Source of the DNA: Streptomyces monashensis
Lineage (GTDB): Bacteria > Actinomycetota > Actinomycetes > Streptomycetales > Streptomycetaceae
NCBI RefSeq assembly: GCF_001866665.1
Contig: NZ_MLYO01000029.1
Location: 62,001-126,000, forward strand
Length of the DNA: 64,000 nucleotides
Reading direction: 5' to 3'
Part shown: one piece after another, positions 1 to 8,644 of the stretch
How positions within the stretch are numbered: the stretch's first letter is position 1
How the letters are laid out: every line of letters starts with the position of its first letter
The notes under the pieces: model-generated
What the model was told of the DNA's origin: nothing
Databases searched by the model: none
The model's input: only the letters and a program-made list of their open reading frames with translations
Made by a program: the position numbers and the translations under genes

Positions 1-656
1 CCGCGGCCCTGGCGCCGGACGGCCGGCCCGTGCCGCACCTGGGTGCGGCCGCCGCCCACCTGCTCGACACCGGCCTGCTCGGTTCCGGCCGGTTCGCCCG
101 GGGCCTCCTCGACCAGGTGCAGACCGAACAGCTCGCCCGGCTGCTCGGCACTCCCGCCATGGACGCGGGCTGGGGGCTGCGCGGTCTCGGCGCCAAGGAA
201 AGGGGACACAACCCGTTCGGCCATCGGAGTGGAGCCGTCCGGGTTCACGAGACTGCCGTCGCCGTCGCCGGACTGGCCGCCGCCGGCTACGAGAGGGAAG
301 CCGCCGGCCTGCTGAGAGGCCTGCTGGAAGCGGCGGAACACTTCGGGCACCGGCTTCCGGAGATGTTCGGGGGCGAACAGCGCACCGCCGGGAGTGCTCC
401 CCTCCCGCACCCCGCGGCCTGCCGGCCGGCGGCCACCGCCGCGGCATCCGCGATCATGGTGCTCACCGCTCTCGCGGGTGTCCGCCCCGACGCCCCGGCC
501 CGTACGGTCACCCTGAGCCCCGTGCGCAGCGCCCCGCTCGGCGAACTCGGTCTCACCGGGCTGCGCCTCGCCGGCGCCCCCTTCGCCGTACGGATCAGCC
601 GGCTCGGCCTCGCCATGGTGGAGGCGGCGGCGGAGGGCCTGCACCTGGGAGTGTGA
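1..656 (+). CDS. C-terminal part of a glycogen-debranching-type glycosidase (5' end outside window)
   Basis: The reading frame is open from the first base, so the true start lies upstream and any apparent internal start is not the gene start. The visible 217 residues fit the end of the amylo-alpha-1,6-glucosidase / MGH1-like (alpha/alpha)6 toroid: alternating helices, the segment AKERGHNPFGHRSGAVRVHE followed by further helices, and a short beta-rich tail. In this family the protein typically trims alpha-glucans. The catalytic residues cannot be assessed because most of the domain is missing. It ends 129 nt before the next gene on the same strand. Family assignment is by resemblance only. Confidence 0.6.
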   Translation, partial: AALAPDGRPVPHLGAAAAHLLDTGLLGSGRFARGLLDQVQTEQLARLLGTPAMDAGWGLRGLGAKERGHNPFGHRSGAVRVHETAVAVAGLAAAGYEREAAGLLRGLLEAAEHFGHRLPEMFGGEQRTAGSAPLPHPAACRPAATAAASAIMVLTALAGVRPDAPARTVTLSPVRSAPLGELGLTGLRLAGAPFAVRISRLGLAMVEAAAEGLHLGV

Positions 657-752
657 CCTCGTACGACGAGACCGAGCGAAGAAACGGAGCCGGCCCTGCG
701 CCCCATAACGGAACGAAGCGGAACCACCACCGATGCGGCCGACGAAGGGAGT

Positions 753-777
753 GTTTATCGTCAGGCAGACGACTATG
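753..777. promoter_or_regulatory. Imperfect dyad upstream of the Nudix regulator gene
   Basis: TATCGTC at 756-762 is followed after 5 nt by GACGACTA at 768-775, an imperfect inverted repeat 10 nt before the start codon of the NrtR-like gene. Regulators of this kind often control their own transcription, so an autoregulatory operator is possible. The match is short and the call tentative. Confidence 0.25.
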
Positions 778-785
778 ATCGCCGC

Positions 786-1544
786 ATGCCCTACGACCCG
801 TCAGCCTTCCCGCCCTTCGCCGTCACCGTGGACCTGGTCGTGCTGACCGTGCGCCGACATGCCCTGTGCGCGCTGGCGGTACGCAGGGGTGAGCCCCCCT
901 TCCAGGGGCGCTGGGCGCTGCCGGGCGGGTTCGTGCGGGCCGACGAGGACCTGTCCCAGGCGGCGGCGCGCGAACTCGAGGAAGAGACCGGGCTCACGGC
1001 ACACGATCCCGCGGTCCCGGCCCAGGACAACGGCGCCCATCTCGAGCAGCTCGCCACCTACGGCGACCCCAAACGGGACCCGCGCATGCGAGTGGTCAGC
1101 GTCGCGCACCTCGCGCTCGCGCCCGACCTGCCGGCCCCGCGCGCGGGGGGCGACGCCAGCAACGCGCGCTGGGCACCGGTCGAGGAACTGCTGCAGCGGG
1201 GTGGCTACGGACGCGACGGCGAGCCGGTGGCGCCGCTCGCCTTCGACCATGCCCAGATCCTCGCCGACGGGGTGGAGCGGGCCCGGTCCAAGATCGAGTA
1301 CTCCTCGCTGGCCACCGCGTTCTGCCCGCCGGAGTTCACCGTCGGTGAGCTGCGCCGGGTGTACGAGGCGGTGTGGGCGGTGGCTCTCGATCCCCGTAAT
1401 TTCCACCGGAAGGTCACCGGTACGCCCGGATTCCTGGTTCCCACGGGGGGCACGACCACCCGCCAGGGCGGTCGGCCGGCGCAGCTCTTCCGGGCCGGCG
1501 GGGCCACTCTCCTCAACCCCCCGATGCTGCGTCCTGAGGTCTGA
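786..1544 (+). CDS. NrtR-like Nudix-domain transcriptional regulator
   Basis: This 252-residue protein has an N-terminal Nudix fold and a C-terminal winged-helix-like region. The Nudix box lies at residues 48-70 (G-x5-E-x7-REL-x-EE-x-G-L) and is complete, so hydrolase activity is possible, although many NrtR proteins only sense ADP-ribose-type ligands. The C-terminus, with the pattern FTVGELRRVYEAVWAVALDPRNFHRKV, is the DNA-binding half seen in NrtR-type regulators of NAD or sugar metabolism. The start is the ATG at 786. The neighbours are unrelated, so the regulated genes cannot be read from context. A dyad just upstream could be its own operator. It could instead be a plain ADP-ribose pyrophosphatase. 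Confidence 0.75.
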   Translation: MPYDPSAFPPFAVTVDLVVLTVRRHALCALAVRRGEPPFQGRWALPGGFVRADEDLSQAAARELEEETGLTAHDPAVPAQDNGAHLEQLATYGDPKRDPRMRVVSVAHLALAPDLPAPRAGGDASNARWAPVEELLQRGGYGRDGEPVAPLAFDHAQILADGVERARSKIEYSSLATAFCPPEFTVGELRRVYEAVWAVALDPRNFHRKVTGTPGFLVPTGGTTTRQGGRPAQLFRAGGATLLNPPMLRPEV

Positions 1545-1704
1545 GGTGTGCGGGGGTCGGCCGGACGGCGGGACGGGGCGACCGACGACACCGGGGCTCC
1601 GGTTGCGGCGAACGGCGGATGTCAGTCGCGTTCGGCGGCGCCATGTCTAGAAGCAGATCGGGTGATACCAGAAAAATCGGACATCGCAAGCTATCTTGCT
1701 TCAG

Positions 1705-4269
1705 GTGATCCAGGCGTTCGGACTGACCAGCAATCCCCGCAAGGCGCAGCCGCCCGCCGTCGACGACGTCTCCTTCGAAGCGCGTGCCGGGAAGGTCACC
1801 GCGCTCCTCGGAGGCGCCGGCGCGGGCAAGACCACAGCGCTCAGACTGATGCTCGAACTCCAACAGGGGCGCGGCATCACCTACTTCAGAGGGCGGCCCC
1901 TGCACCGGATCGCCCATCCGTCCCGGGAGGTCGGCGTGCTCCTCGGCGATGTGCCGGGGCACCCTGCCCGCTCCGTCCGCGGTCATCTGCGCATGCTCTG
2001 CGCGGCCTCGGGCGTCCCCGCGCGGCGCGCCGACGAGGTCCTCGAAGCCGTCGGCCTCGTCAACCTCCGCGAGGAGTGCCTCGGCACGCTCTCGCGCGGC
2101 ATGGACCGCCGGCTCGGCCTCGCCTGCGCCCTGCTGCCCGACCCGCACACGCTCGTCCTGGACGAGCCCGCCGACAGACTCTCCGCCCCTGAGGCGCAGT
2201 GGCTGCACGACATGCTGCGCGCCCACGCACGGCAGGGCGGCACCGTGGTCTTCACCACCGCCGACCCCAAGGAGGCCGCACGCAGGGCCGACCGCGTCGT
2301 CACCCTCGACAGCGGCAGGCTCATCGCCGACCAGGACGCCGCAGACTTCGCCCGCACCCGGCTGCGCCCGCGTGTCGCCGTCCGCAGCCCCCAGGCGGGA
2401 CGACTCGCGACCCTGCTCGCCAAGGAGGCCCGCGGCGCGCGCCGGTCCGTGGAAGTCGTGCGGGAGGACGGCAACCGCCTTTCGGTGTACGGCTCCACGA
2501 CCGCCGACATCGGTGAGACGGCCTTCCGGAACGGCATTCTCGTCCACCAACTCGCCGACGAGGTAGGCGACATGGGGCCGGGTTCCGGTGCGGAGTCCGG
2601 CGCCGAGCCGACGGAGGCGGCCGGCCTCGTGGCGAACGGGCCACGGGCACAGCGTGAACACGATGCGGCAGACGCGTCGGTGGTCGAGGCGCAGACCGCG
2701 GCGCCCGATCTGCCGACGGCGGAGCCGGGCGCCGCGCCGTCAGCCCCGTCGCCGGCCGGACCGGGCTCTCCGGTGCCGGGCTCGCCCGCGGCGGGCAAGG
2801 CCGCGATGTCGTTCGGCTTCTCACCGGCGAAGCCGAGCGACACGGCGTCGGGGGCCCGGGCGAGTGACCGGGGCGCAGTGCCGCCGGGCTTCTCGGCGGA
2901 GGGGCGGGAGCGCTCGACAGCAGATGCGCCGACACCACAGCCGAGCGGGGCCGGTCTCTCCTCGGGCGAGGAGGGGCGGAGTGTGTCCGCGCTCGCGTCG
3001 GCGGACGGGGCGAAGGCGGCCGACGGCGAGCGATCGTCCCACGGGAACGCGTCGGGCCTCCGCCCGGTGGCGGAGTACGCGGAGGCGGCGCGGGACGCCC
3101 CGGCCGGGGGCGGATCGCCGAGCGGCGCCCTCCCGGAAACCGGCGGGGCGGCGCACGGAGCTGCGGAGCCCGGTGACGAGGGCATGCGCGGCTGGGCGGA
3201 GGGGGCGGTCCCCGCGGAGACGCTCGCTGGTGCCGACGGCGGCCGGAGCGCGGGCACGCAGGGCACGCACTCCGCGCAGGGCGCCCGCGCCGCACAGGGC
3301 CGGGCCGTGGCGGCCCAGGAGGCGAAGGCCGCCGGTACCAGCAGCCCTGCGGCGGGCATCTCCGCACTTCGCGCCCGCCTTCCCGGCGCCAGGAATCCGG
3401 GCACGCGCCAGATGTGGGCCGACCGCGCCGCCCGCTCTGACGGCGTCCGCACCCTCGACGACCTCTCCGCTCTCCCGCCGCCCATCTCCGTCCGTCCCGC
3501 CCCCACCCCCCTCCGTCCCCTGCGCTACGAGATCCGGCGCACCATCGGAATCGGTGCCGGCTTCCTCACCTGCGCCGCCGTGCTGGCGCTGTCCGTGCTC
3601 ACCGCCGTACTGCTGGCTCGGCTCGGCCACACCCCGCAGGCGCGGCTGTTCGCCGCATGGCCGCGGGAGCTCCCGCTGCCGCCCGCGGCGCTCGCGGCGG
3701 GGCTGCTCGGCGCGTCGGCCTTCGGGGACGAGTTCCGCCACCCCGCCCTCGCAGCGGACCGCGGCACCGTGCCCCGGCGGCTGGGGCTGCTGGCCGCCAA
3801 ACTCCTCGTCTCCGGAGTCACCGCGGCGCTGCTCGCCTTCCTCGCCGTGGGCTGCGACGCCGAGGCGCTCTACATCGTCTACGGACGGGAGCTGGCGAGA
3901 GTTCCCGCGGACTGGCTTTCGCTGGGCGTGAGTTGGTTCGGTCTCGTCGTCGGCTGCGCCTGGGCCGGAGTCCTCGCGGCCGGTGTCTTCCGGTCCACCA
4001 CGGGGGGTCTCGCCGCCGTACTCGCCGTACCCGTCCTCGTCGTTCCCGTCCTGCACGAGGCGACGCAGGGACCCGCCCTGCGTATGGCGGCCGGATTTCC
4101 GGGACGGACGCGGGAGGTGTTCCTGCTCCAGTGGCCCTTCGGAGGGGAGAGGTATGCCCTCGGGCTGGCACGCGTGATGGCCCAACCCGTGGGCGGAGCA
4201 CTGGTGTTGTCGCTGGCAGCCCTCCTGTGCGCGTACCTGTTCACGACGCTGCGCACCGGATTCCGATGA
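1705..4269 (+). CDS. ABC transporter ATPase fused through a long disordered linker to a membrane domain
   Basis: About 854 residues. The first ~250 form an ABC ATPase with Walker A GGAGAGKTT (residues 36-44), a degenerate signature LSRGMD and Walker B LVLDEPAD. Residues ~290-590 are rich in Ala, Gly, Pro, Ser and Glu with no predicted fold, and the last ~230 hold about six hydrophobic segments, a permease-like domain. ATPase and permease are normally separate or directly joined, so the 300-residue linker is odd. I prefer GTG 1705 because TATCTT lies 8 nt upstream without an obvious ribosome site, which would fit a leaderless message. TTG 1696 is the alternative. It lies directly upstream of whiH. 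The substrate is unknown. Confidence 0.7.
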   Translation: MIQAFGLTSNPRKAQPPAVDDVSFEARAGKVTALLGGAGAGKTTALRLMLELQQGRGITYFRGRPLHRIAHPSREVGVLLGDVPGHPARSVRGHLRMLCAASGVPARRADEVLEAVGLVNLREECLGTLSRGMDRRLGLACALLPDPHTLVLDEPADRLSAPEAQWLHDMLRAHARQGGTVVFTTADPKEAARRADRVVTLDSGRLIADQDAADFARTRLRPRVAVRSPQAGRLATLLAKEARGARRSVEVVREDGNRLSVYGSTTADIGETAFRNGILVHQLADEVGDMGPGSGAESGAEPTEAAGLVANGPRAQREHDAADASVVEAQTAAPDLPTAEPGAAPSAPSPAGPGSPVPGSPAAGKAAMSFGFSPAKPSDTASGARASDRGAVPPGFSAEGRERSTADAPTPQPSGAGLSSGEEGRSVSALASADGAKAADGERSSHGNASGLRPVAEYAEAARDAPAGGGSPSGALPETGGAAHGAAEPGDEGMRGWAEGAVPAETLAGADGGRSAGTQGTHSAQGARAAQGRAVAAQEAKAAGTSSPAAGISALRARLPGARNPGTRQMWADRAARSDGVRTLDDLSALPPPISVRPAPTPLRPLRYEIRRTIGIGAGFLTCAAVLALSVLTAVLLARLGHTPQARLFAAWPRELPLPPAALAAGLLGASAFGDEFRHPALAADRGTVPRRLGLLAAKLLVSGVTAALLAFLAVGCDAEALYIVYGRELARVPADWLSLGVSWFGLVVGCAWAGVLAAGVFRSTTGGLAAVLAVPVLVVPVLHEATQGPALRMAAGFPGRTREVFLLQWPFGGERYALGLARVMAQPVGGALVLSLAALLCAYLFTTLRTGFR

Positions 4270-4313
4270 CGGGCGCGCGTTCGCTTTCGATCTCGCCGTG
4301 CGCACAACTCCCC

Positions 4314-4339
4314 TCAGGAAGCCCATTTCTTTCCGATAA
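4314..4339 (+). promoter_or_regulatory. Candidate sigma-WhiG-type promoter of whiH
   Basis: TCCGATAA at 4332-4339 matches 7 of 8 bases of the GCCGATAA -10 element used by WhiG. TCAG at 4314-4317 sits 14 nt upstream in the position of the TAAA -35. whiH is a known WhiG target in S. coelicolor, which supports the assignment. A leader of roughly 85 nt would result. Confidence 0.6.
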
Positions 4340-4431
4340 GGCGTCAATTGCGACGGCGTGAGCGATCACCCTTTCGTGTGCTTTTCACCAAAGACCTCAA
4401 GGGAGTTGGAAACGGCGCCGACAAAGGTTCC

Positions 4432-5319
4432 GTGAGTACCCTTGCGCACACCATGATGACCGCCGCCCGCTCCACCGACTCCGGTCTGGCCGGCCCGGGC
4501 GAACTCGACCGCTACCCCTACGCCGAGGCCCCTGTGCCCGATCGCGTGGGAACGCCCTCCTGGGAGGGCGCGGAACCGGAGCTGGGCCGCGTAGGCAGGC
4601 GTGCCGCGGGCAGCCGCGGACGCGGCCTGCACGGCCAACTCGTCCAACAACTGGGGCAGATGATCGTCTCGGGCGACCTGGGCGCGGACCGTCCGCTGGT
4701 GCCCGAGGAGATCGGTCAGCGCTTCGAGGTGTCCCGCACCGTCGTCCGTGAGTCCCTCCGAGTCCTCGAGGCCAAGGGCCTGGTCAGCGCCCGCCCGAAC
4801 GTCGGCACGCGCGTGCGTCCCGTCAGCGACTGGAACCTGCTCGATCCGGACATCATCGAATGGCGGGCCTTCGGGCCGCAGCGCGACGACCAGCGCCGGG
4901 AGCTGAGCGAACTGCGCTGGACCATCGAGCCGCTCGCCGCCCGCCTCGCCGCCGGGCACGGCCGGGAGGAGGTGCAGCAGCGCCTGTGCGACATGGTGGA
5001 GATCATGAGTCACGCCATGGCGCAGGGCGACGCGCTGACCTATTCGCGTGCCGACAACGAGTTCCACGGCCTGCTCATCCAGATCGCCGGCAACCGCATG
5101 CTGGAGCACCTGTCCGGGATCGTGTCCGCCGCCCTCCAGGTGTCGGGCGGCCCGGTGACGGCCTGCGACCGGCCGAACGAGGCGTCCCTCGCGCAGCACG
5201 CGCGCATCGTCGACGCTCTCGGCACCGGCGACGGCGCTGCGGCGGAGACGGCCATGCGTCAACTGCTCACGGTCCACCCCGAGGTCGAACGCGTGGTGCC
5301 CGCCCCGCGCGAGCACTGA
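4432..5319 (+). CDS. whiH: WhiH, GntR-family sporulation regulator
   Basis: This 295-residue FadR-type GntR protein has an unusual ~60-residue N-terminal extension, then a winged helix-turn-helix (about residues 65-125, with VPEEIGQRFEVSRTVVRESL), then an all-helical ligand-binding FCD domain ending near residue 285. WhiH acts in aerial hyphae during sporulation septation and is transcribed from a sigma-WhiG promoter; a matching promoter lies about 95 nt upstream. I start at GTG 4432 rather than the TTG 84 nt upstream because 295 residues fits the family and the longer version would start upstream of or inside the leader. A 17-bp hairpin terminator follows. The neighbour hrdB is typical of Streptomyces. 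Confidence 0.9.
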   Translation: MSTLAHTMMTAARSTDSGLAGPGELDRYPYAEAPVPDRVGTPSWEGAEPELGRVGRRAAGSRGRGLHGQLVQQLGQMIVSGDLGADRPLVPEEIGQRFEVSRTVVRESLRVLEAKGLVSARPNVGTRVRPVSDWNLLDPDIIEWRAFGPQRDDQRRELSELRWTIEPLAARLAAGHGREEVQQRLCDMVEIMSHAMAQGDALTYSRADNEFHGLLIQIAGNRMLEHLSGIVSAALQVSGGPVTACDRPNEASLAQHARIVDALGTGDGAAAETAMRQLLTVHPEVERVVPAPREH

Positions 5320-5432
5320 CGCAGGCGCTGATCCGCGCGATGAAGGCGGTGTGACAGCCCGTGTGCGGTGTCAGCGTGCTTCTCGTGCTTCTCGTTTCTC
5401 GTGTCGATGCCGGGCTCGGGTACCGGCCGCTG

Positions 5433-5472
5433 CCGGACCCCGCCGGATCCAGTGCGGATCGGCGGGGTCCGG
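5433..5472 (+). terminator. Terminator-like hairpin downstream of whiH
   Basis: A 17-bp stem with one bulged G (CCGGACCCCGCCG... pairing with ...CGGCGGGGTCCGG) and a 5-nt loop lies 114 nt after the whiH stop codon. There is no T tract, as is common in Streptomyces. Confidence 0.7.
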
Positions 5473-5519
5473 CGGTGCGAGGGGCGGCCGTGGTCGCGGG
5501 CGTGACCGGACGCGAGGCC

Positions 5520-5786
5520 GACAGTGATCTCCTCTGTCCGTGTCTGACCGTTTTTGGTTGCTTACGTGGTGTGACTCGGGCCACGCAGATTGGGCGTAAC
5601 GCTCGTGGAAACAGCGCGATGACCTAAGAGGTGACAGCCGCGGAGGGAATACGGACGCCATGACAGGCGCTGTGCATCTTCCCGGCCCCCCGCCCACGCC
5701 GTCGGCCCATCCCCAGGCCGGTGGTCGGCCCCTGTCCGCAGTGGACGGTGCCGGAAGCCGTTTTCCAACGTTCCGAGAGGTTGTTC
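5520..5786 (+). promoter_or_regulatory. hrdB promoter and leader region
   Basis: No gene is seen in the 467 nt between whiH and hrdB. hrdB genes are read from a main promoter plus a stress promoter recognised by SigR. GGGAAT at 5645-5650 fits the SigR -35 element; 18 nt further is GCT instead of GTT, so the match is imperfect. GAGAGG at 5775-5780 is the ribosome-binding site and fixes the GTG start at 5787. The main promoter could not be placed with confidence. Confidence 0.45.
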
Positions 5787-7328
5787 GTGTCGGCCAGCAC
5801 ATCCCGTACGCTCCCGCCGGAGATCGCCGAGTCCGTCTCTGTCATGGCTCTCATTGAGCGGGGAAAGGCTGATGGGCAGATCGCCGGCGACGATGTGCGT
5901 CGGGCCTTCGAAGCTGACCAGATTCCGGCCACTCAGTGGAAGAACGTACTGCGCAGCCTCAACCAGATCCTTGAGGAAGAGGGTGTGACGCTGATGGTCA
6001 GTGCCGCAGAGCCCAAGCGCACCCGCAAGAGCGTCGCAGCGAAGAGTCCGGCCAAGCGCACCGCCACCAAGACGGTCGCGGCGAAGACGGTGACGACGAG
6101 GAAGGCCACCGCCACCACGGCCACTCCCGCGACGCCCGCCGCTCCGGTCGCAGCCGATTCCGCCGAGGAAGTCGCACCCGCCAAGAAGGCCGCGGCCAAG
6201 AAGACGGCCGCCAAGAAGGTGGCCGCCAAGAAGACCGTCGCGAAGAAGACGGCCGCCAAGAAGACCGCGGCCAAGAAGGACGACGTCGAGGTTCTCGAGG
6301 ACGAGGTTCTCGAGGACGCCAAGGTGGCCGACGAGCCCGAGGGTGCCGAGAGCGCCGGCTTCGTCCTGTCCGACGAGGACGAGGACGACGCGCCCGCGCA
6401 GCAGGTCGCCGCGGCCGGCGCCACCGCCGACCCCGTCAAGGACTACCTGAAGCAGATCGGCAAGGTCCCCCTGCTCAACGCCGAGCAGGAGGTCGAGCTG
6501 GCCAAGCGCATCGAGGCGGGCCTGTTCGCCGAGGACAAGCTGGCCAACGCCGACAAGCTGGCGCCGAAGCTCAAGCGTGAGCTGGAGATCATCGCCGAGG
6601 ACGGCCGGCGCGCCAAGAACCACCTCCTGGAGGCCAACCTCCGCCTGGTGGTCTCCCTGGCCAAGCGCTACACCGGCCGCGGCATGCTCTTCCTGGACCT
6701 CATCCAGGAGGGCAACCTCGGTCTGATCCGCGCGGTCGAGAAGTTCGACTACACCAAGGGCTACAAGTTCTCCACGTACGCCACCTGGTGGATCCGGCAG
6801 GCGATCACCCGCGCCATGGCCGACCAGGCCCGCACCATCCGTATCCCGGTGCACATGGTCGAGGTCATCAACAAGCTCGCGCGTGTGCAGCGCCAGATGC
6901 TCCAGGACCTGGGCCGTGAGCCCACTCCGGAGGAGCTGGCCAAGGAGCTCGACATGACCCCGGAGAAGGTCATCGAGGTCCAGAAGTACGGCCGTGAGCC
7001 CATCTCGCTGCACACCCCGCTGGGCGAGGACGGCGACAGCGAGTTCGGTGACCTCATCGAGGACTCCGAGGCCGTCGTCCCCGCCGATGCCGTCAGCTTC
7101 ACGCTCCTCCAGGAGCAGCTGCACTCGGTGCTGGACACCCTGTCCGAGCGCGAGGCCGGCGTCGTCTCCATGCGGTTCGGTCTCACCGACGGTCAGCCGA
7201 AGACCCTCGACGAGATCGGCAAGGTCTACGGCGTGACGCGTGAGCGCATCCGGCAGATCGAGTCCAAGACCATGTCGAAGCTGCGCCACCCGTCGCGTTC
7301 CCAGGTGCTGCGCGACTACCTCGACTAG
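5787..7328 (+). CDS. hrdB: Principal RNA polymerase sigma factor HrdB (RpoD/sigma-70)
   Basis: This 513-residue group 1 sigma factor is essential for housekeeping transcription. Residues ~1-80 carry the region 1.1-like helices. Residues ~130-165 are AAKKT/VAKKT repeats, followed by an acidic stretch (EDEDDAPAQQ). The core contains DPVKDYLKQIGKVPLL (region 1.2), the region 2 block LDLIQEGNLGLIRAVEKFDYTKGYKFSTYATWWIRQAI, region 3, and region 4 with VTRERIRQIESKTMSKLRHP. The GTG start at 5787 is set by GAGAGG six nt upstream; longer versions would run into the leader. A strong terminator follows. The identification is essentially certain from the conserved regions and the whiH neighbour. Confidence 0.97.
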   Translation: MSASTSRTLPPEIAESVSVMALIERGKADGQIAGDDVRRAFEADQIPATQWKNVLRSLNQILEEEGVTLMVSAAEPKRTRKSVAAKSPAKRTATKTVAAKTVTTRKATATTATPATPAAPVAADSAEEVAPAKKAAAKKTAAKKVAAKKTVAKKTAAKKTAAKKDDVEVLEDEVLEDAKVADEPEGAESAGFVLSDEDEDDAPAQQVAAAGATADPVKDYLKQIGKVPLLNAEQEVELAKRIEAGLFAEDKLANADKLAPKLKRELEIIAEDGRRAKNHLLEANLRLVVSLAKRYTGRGMLFLDLIQEGNLGLIRAVEKFDYTKGYKFSTYATWWIRQAITRAMADQARTIRIPVHMVEVINKLARVQRQMLQDLGREPTPEELAKELDMTPEKVIEVQKYGREPISLHTPLGEDGDSEFGDLIEDSEAVVPADAVSFTLLQEQLHSVLDTLSEREAGVVSMRFGLTDGQPKTLDEIGKVYGVTRERIRQIESKTMSKLRHPSRSQVLRDYLD

Positions 7329-7350
7329 GTCGCGTCCGTACGACACCGAA

Positions 7351-7384
7351 GGCCCGGTTCCCCCACGCGGGAGCCGGGTCTTCG
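7351..7384 (+). terminator. Terminator of hrdB
   Basis: CCCGGTTCCC at 7353-7362 and GGGAGCCGGG at 7369-7378 form a stem with one G-T pair, followed by TCTTCGT. It lies 22 nt after the hrdB stop codon. Confidence 0.8.
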
Positions 7385-7451
7385 TGCTGCGCGCATCGGA
7401 GCTGTGGATCACTCTGGGTGTTCCGACACCACCCGAGAGCGAGGTTCCCTC

Positions 7452-8312
7452 ATGCGTCGTTCCGTTGCCCGGGCCCTGGTCCGGCCGCTGGCCCTGGCGG
7501 CCGCCGCAGCCGTCATACCCCTGGTCGGCGCGGCCCCCGCGGCCGCCGACAGCGTCGTGGTCGGGGGGTTTCCGATCGACGTCTCGCAGGCCCCGTGGAC
7601 AGTCGCGCTGTCCAGCCGTGACCGGTTCGGAGGTACGCGGGCGGGTCAGTTCTGCGGTGGCGTGGCGGTCGCACCGACCACCGTTCTCACGGCAGCCCAC
7701 TGCCTCGGTGAGGACGTGCTCGGGGGGCCGCCGAACGCGGCGCGTGACCTCAAGGTCATCGCGGGCCGTACCGACCTGCTGTCCGGCAAGGGCGACGAGA
7801 TCGCGGTACGGGACGCCCGGGTCAACCCGGGGTACGACGCCACGACGAATGCCGGCGACTTCGCCGTCCTCACGCTCACCAAGCCGCTGCCGCGCAGTGC
7901 GGTGGTCCCCATGGCCGGTGCGGGAGACCCGGCCTACACGCCCGGCACCGAGGCCCTCGTCTCCGGATGGGGCGACATGAGCGGTGGGGGCGCCTACGCG
8001 CGCAGGCTCCACGCGGCACGCGTGCACGTGCTGCCCGACGACACCTGTGCCCGCGCCTACCCGGGCGGCCCTGAGGGTGCCTACCGGGCGGGCAGCATGC
8101 TCTGCGGGGGAGAGGCCAAGGGCGGCCCGGACGCCTGCCAGGGCGACAGCGGAGGCCCTCTGGTGGCCTCTGGGCGGCTGATCGGGCTGGTGTCCTGGGG
8201 TAGCGGCTGCGGCAGACCGGGCAATCCCGGGGTCTACACGCGCGTCTCCGCGGTCGCACGGGCGCTGGACGTGTTCTCGGGTGGCCGGGCGGGTTCCGAC
8301 GAGCCCTCTTGA
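7452..8312 (+). CDS. Secreted trypsin-like serine protease (S1 family)
   Basis: 286 residues. A basic N-terminus and hydrophobic core end in a signal-peptidase site near APAAA-D (about residue 33). Mature residues follow the chymotrypsin fold: VVGGFPIDVSQAPW at the activation region, catalytic His in TAAHC, Asp in NAGDFAVLTL, and Ser in DACQGDSGGP. Asp before CQGDSGG predicts trypsin-like cleavage after Lys or Arg. Six or more cysteines fit the family's disulfides. The ATG at 7452 gives a normal signal peptide; the longer alternative adds non-signal sequence. It is a monocistronic unit between two terminators. Confidence 0.93.
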   Translation: MRRSVARALVRPLALAAAAAVIPLVGAAPAAADSVVVGGFPIDVSQAPWTVALSSRDRFGGTRAGQFCGGVAVAPTTVLTAAHCLGEDVLGGPPNAARDLKVIAGRTDLLSGKGDEIAVRDARVNPGYDATTNAGDFAVLTLTKPLPRSAVVPMAGAGDPAYTPGTEALVSGWGDMSGGGAYARRLHAARVHVLPDDTCARAYPGGPEGAYRAGSMLCGGEAKGGPDACQGDSGGPLVASGRLIGLVSWGSGCGRPGNPGVYTRVSAVARALDVFSGGRAGSDEPS

Positions 8313-8334
8313 GGGGCGCACGAGGGTACGAGAA

Positions 8335-8372
8335 CGGGCGGCGGCTCCCGACCGGGAGCCGCCGCCCGTTTC
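8335..8372. terminator. Bidirectional terminator between protease and small zinc-ribbon gene
   Basis: GGGCGGCGGCTCCC and GGGAGCCGCCGCCC form a perfect 14-bp stem with a 4-nt loop, followed by GTTT. It separates two convergent genes and can serve both. Confidence 0.85.
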
Positions 8373-8413
8373 CACCGGCCTGTGCCGGCGCTGGCTCGTC
8401 GTGTGTGCGAGAT

Positions 8414-8644
8414 TCAGCGCTCTTCGTCGGAAGCGGTGTCCGGAACGGTCGTCAGCCGCTCCGTCTCGTCCTGTATCTCAGCGGCGATCTTCTTGAGTTC
8501 CGGCTCGAACTTGCGACCGTGGTGGGCGCAGAAGAGCAGTTCTCCGCCGCTCAGCAGGACGACGCGCAGGTATGCCTGGGCGCCGCAGCGGTCGCAGCGA
8601 TCGGCGGCCGTCAGCGGGCTCGCGGGGGTCAGAACAGTAGTCAC
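8414..8644 (-). CDS. Small zinc-ribbon-like protein (DUF7455-type)
   Basis: This 76-residue protein has CDRCGAQAY near residue 17 and CAHHGRKF near residue 39, giving a Cys-x2-Cys plus Cys-x-His-His arrangement suited to a zinc ribbon. The C-terminal third is helical and acidic. It is a short conserved actinobacterial protein of unknown function that I recall as DUF7455, usually found near hrdB and parE. It is single-gene, ending against the bidirectional terminator. No function is inferred. Confidence 0.75.
   Translation of the reverse strand: MTTVLTPASPLTAADRCDRCGAQAYLRVVLLSGGELLFCAHHGRKFEPELKKIAAEIQDETERLTTVPDTASDEER

Noticed and set aside
5562..8375. A 937-codon minus-strand open frame over hrdB
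   Set aside because: It is the antisense shadow of hrdB and the protease gene; high GC leaves such frames open. It has no ribosome site or protein family pattern.
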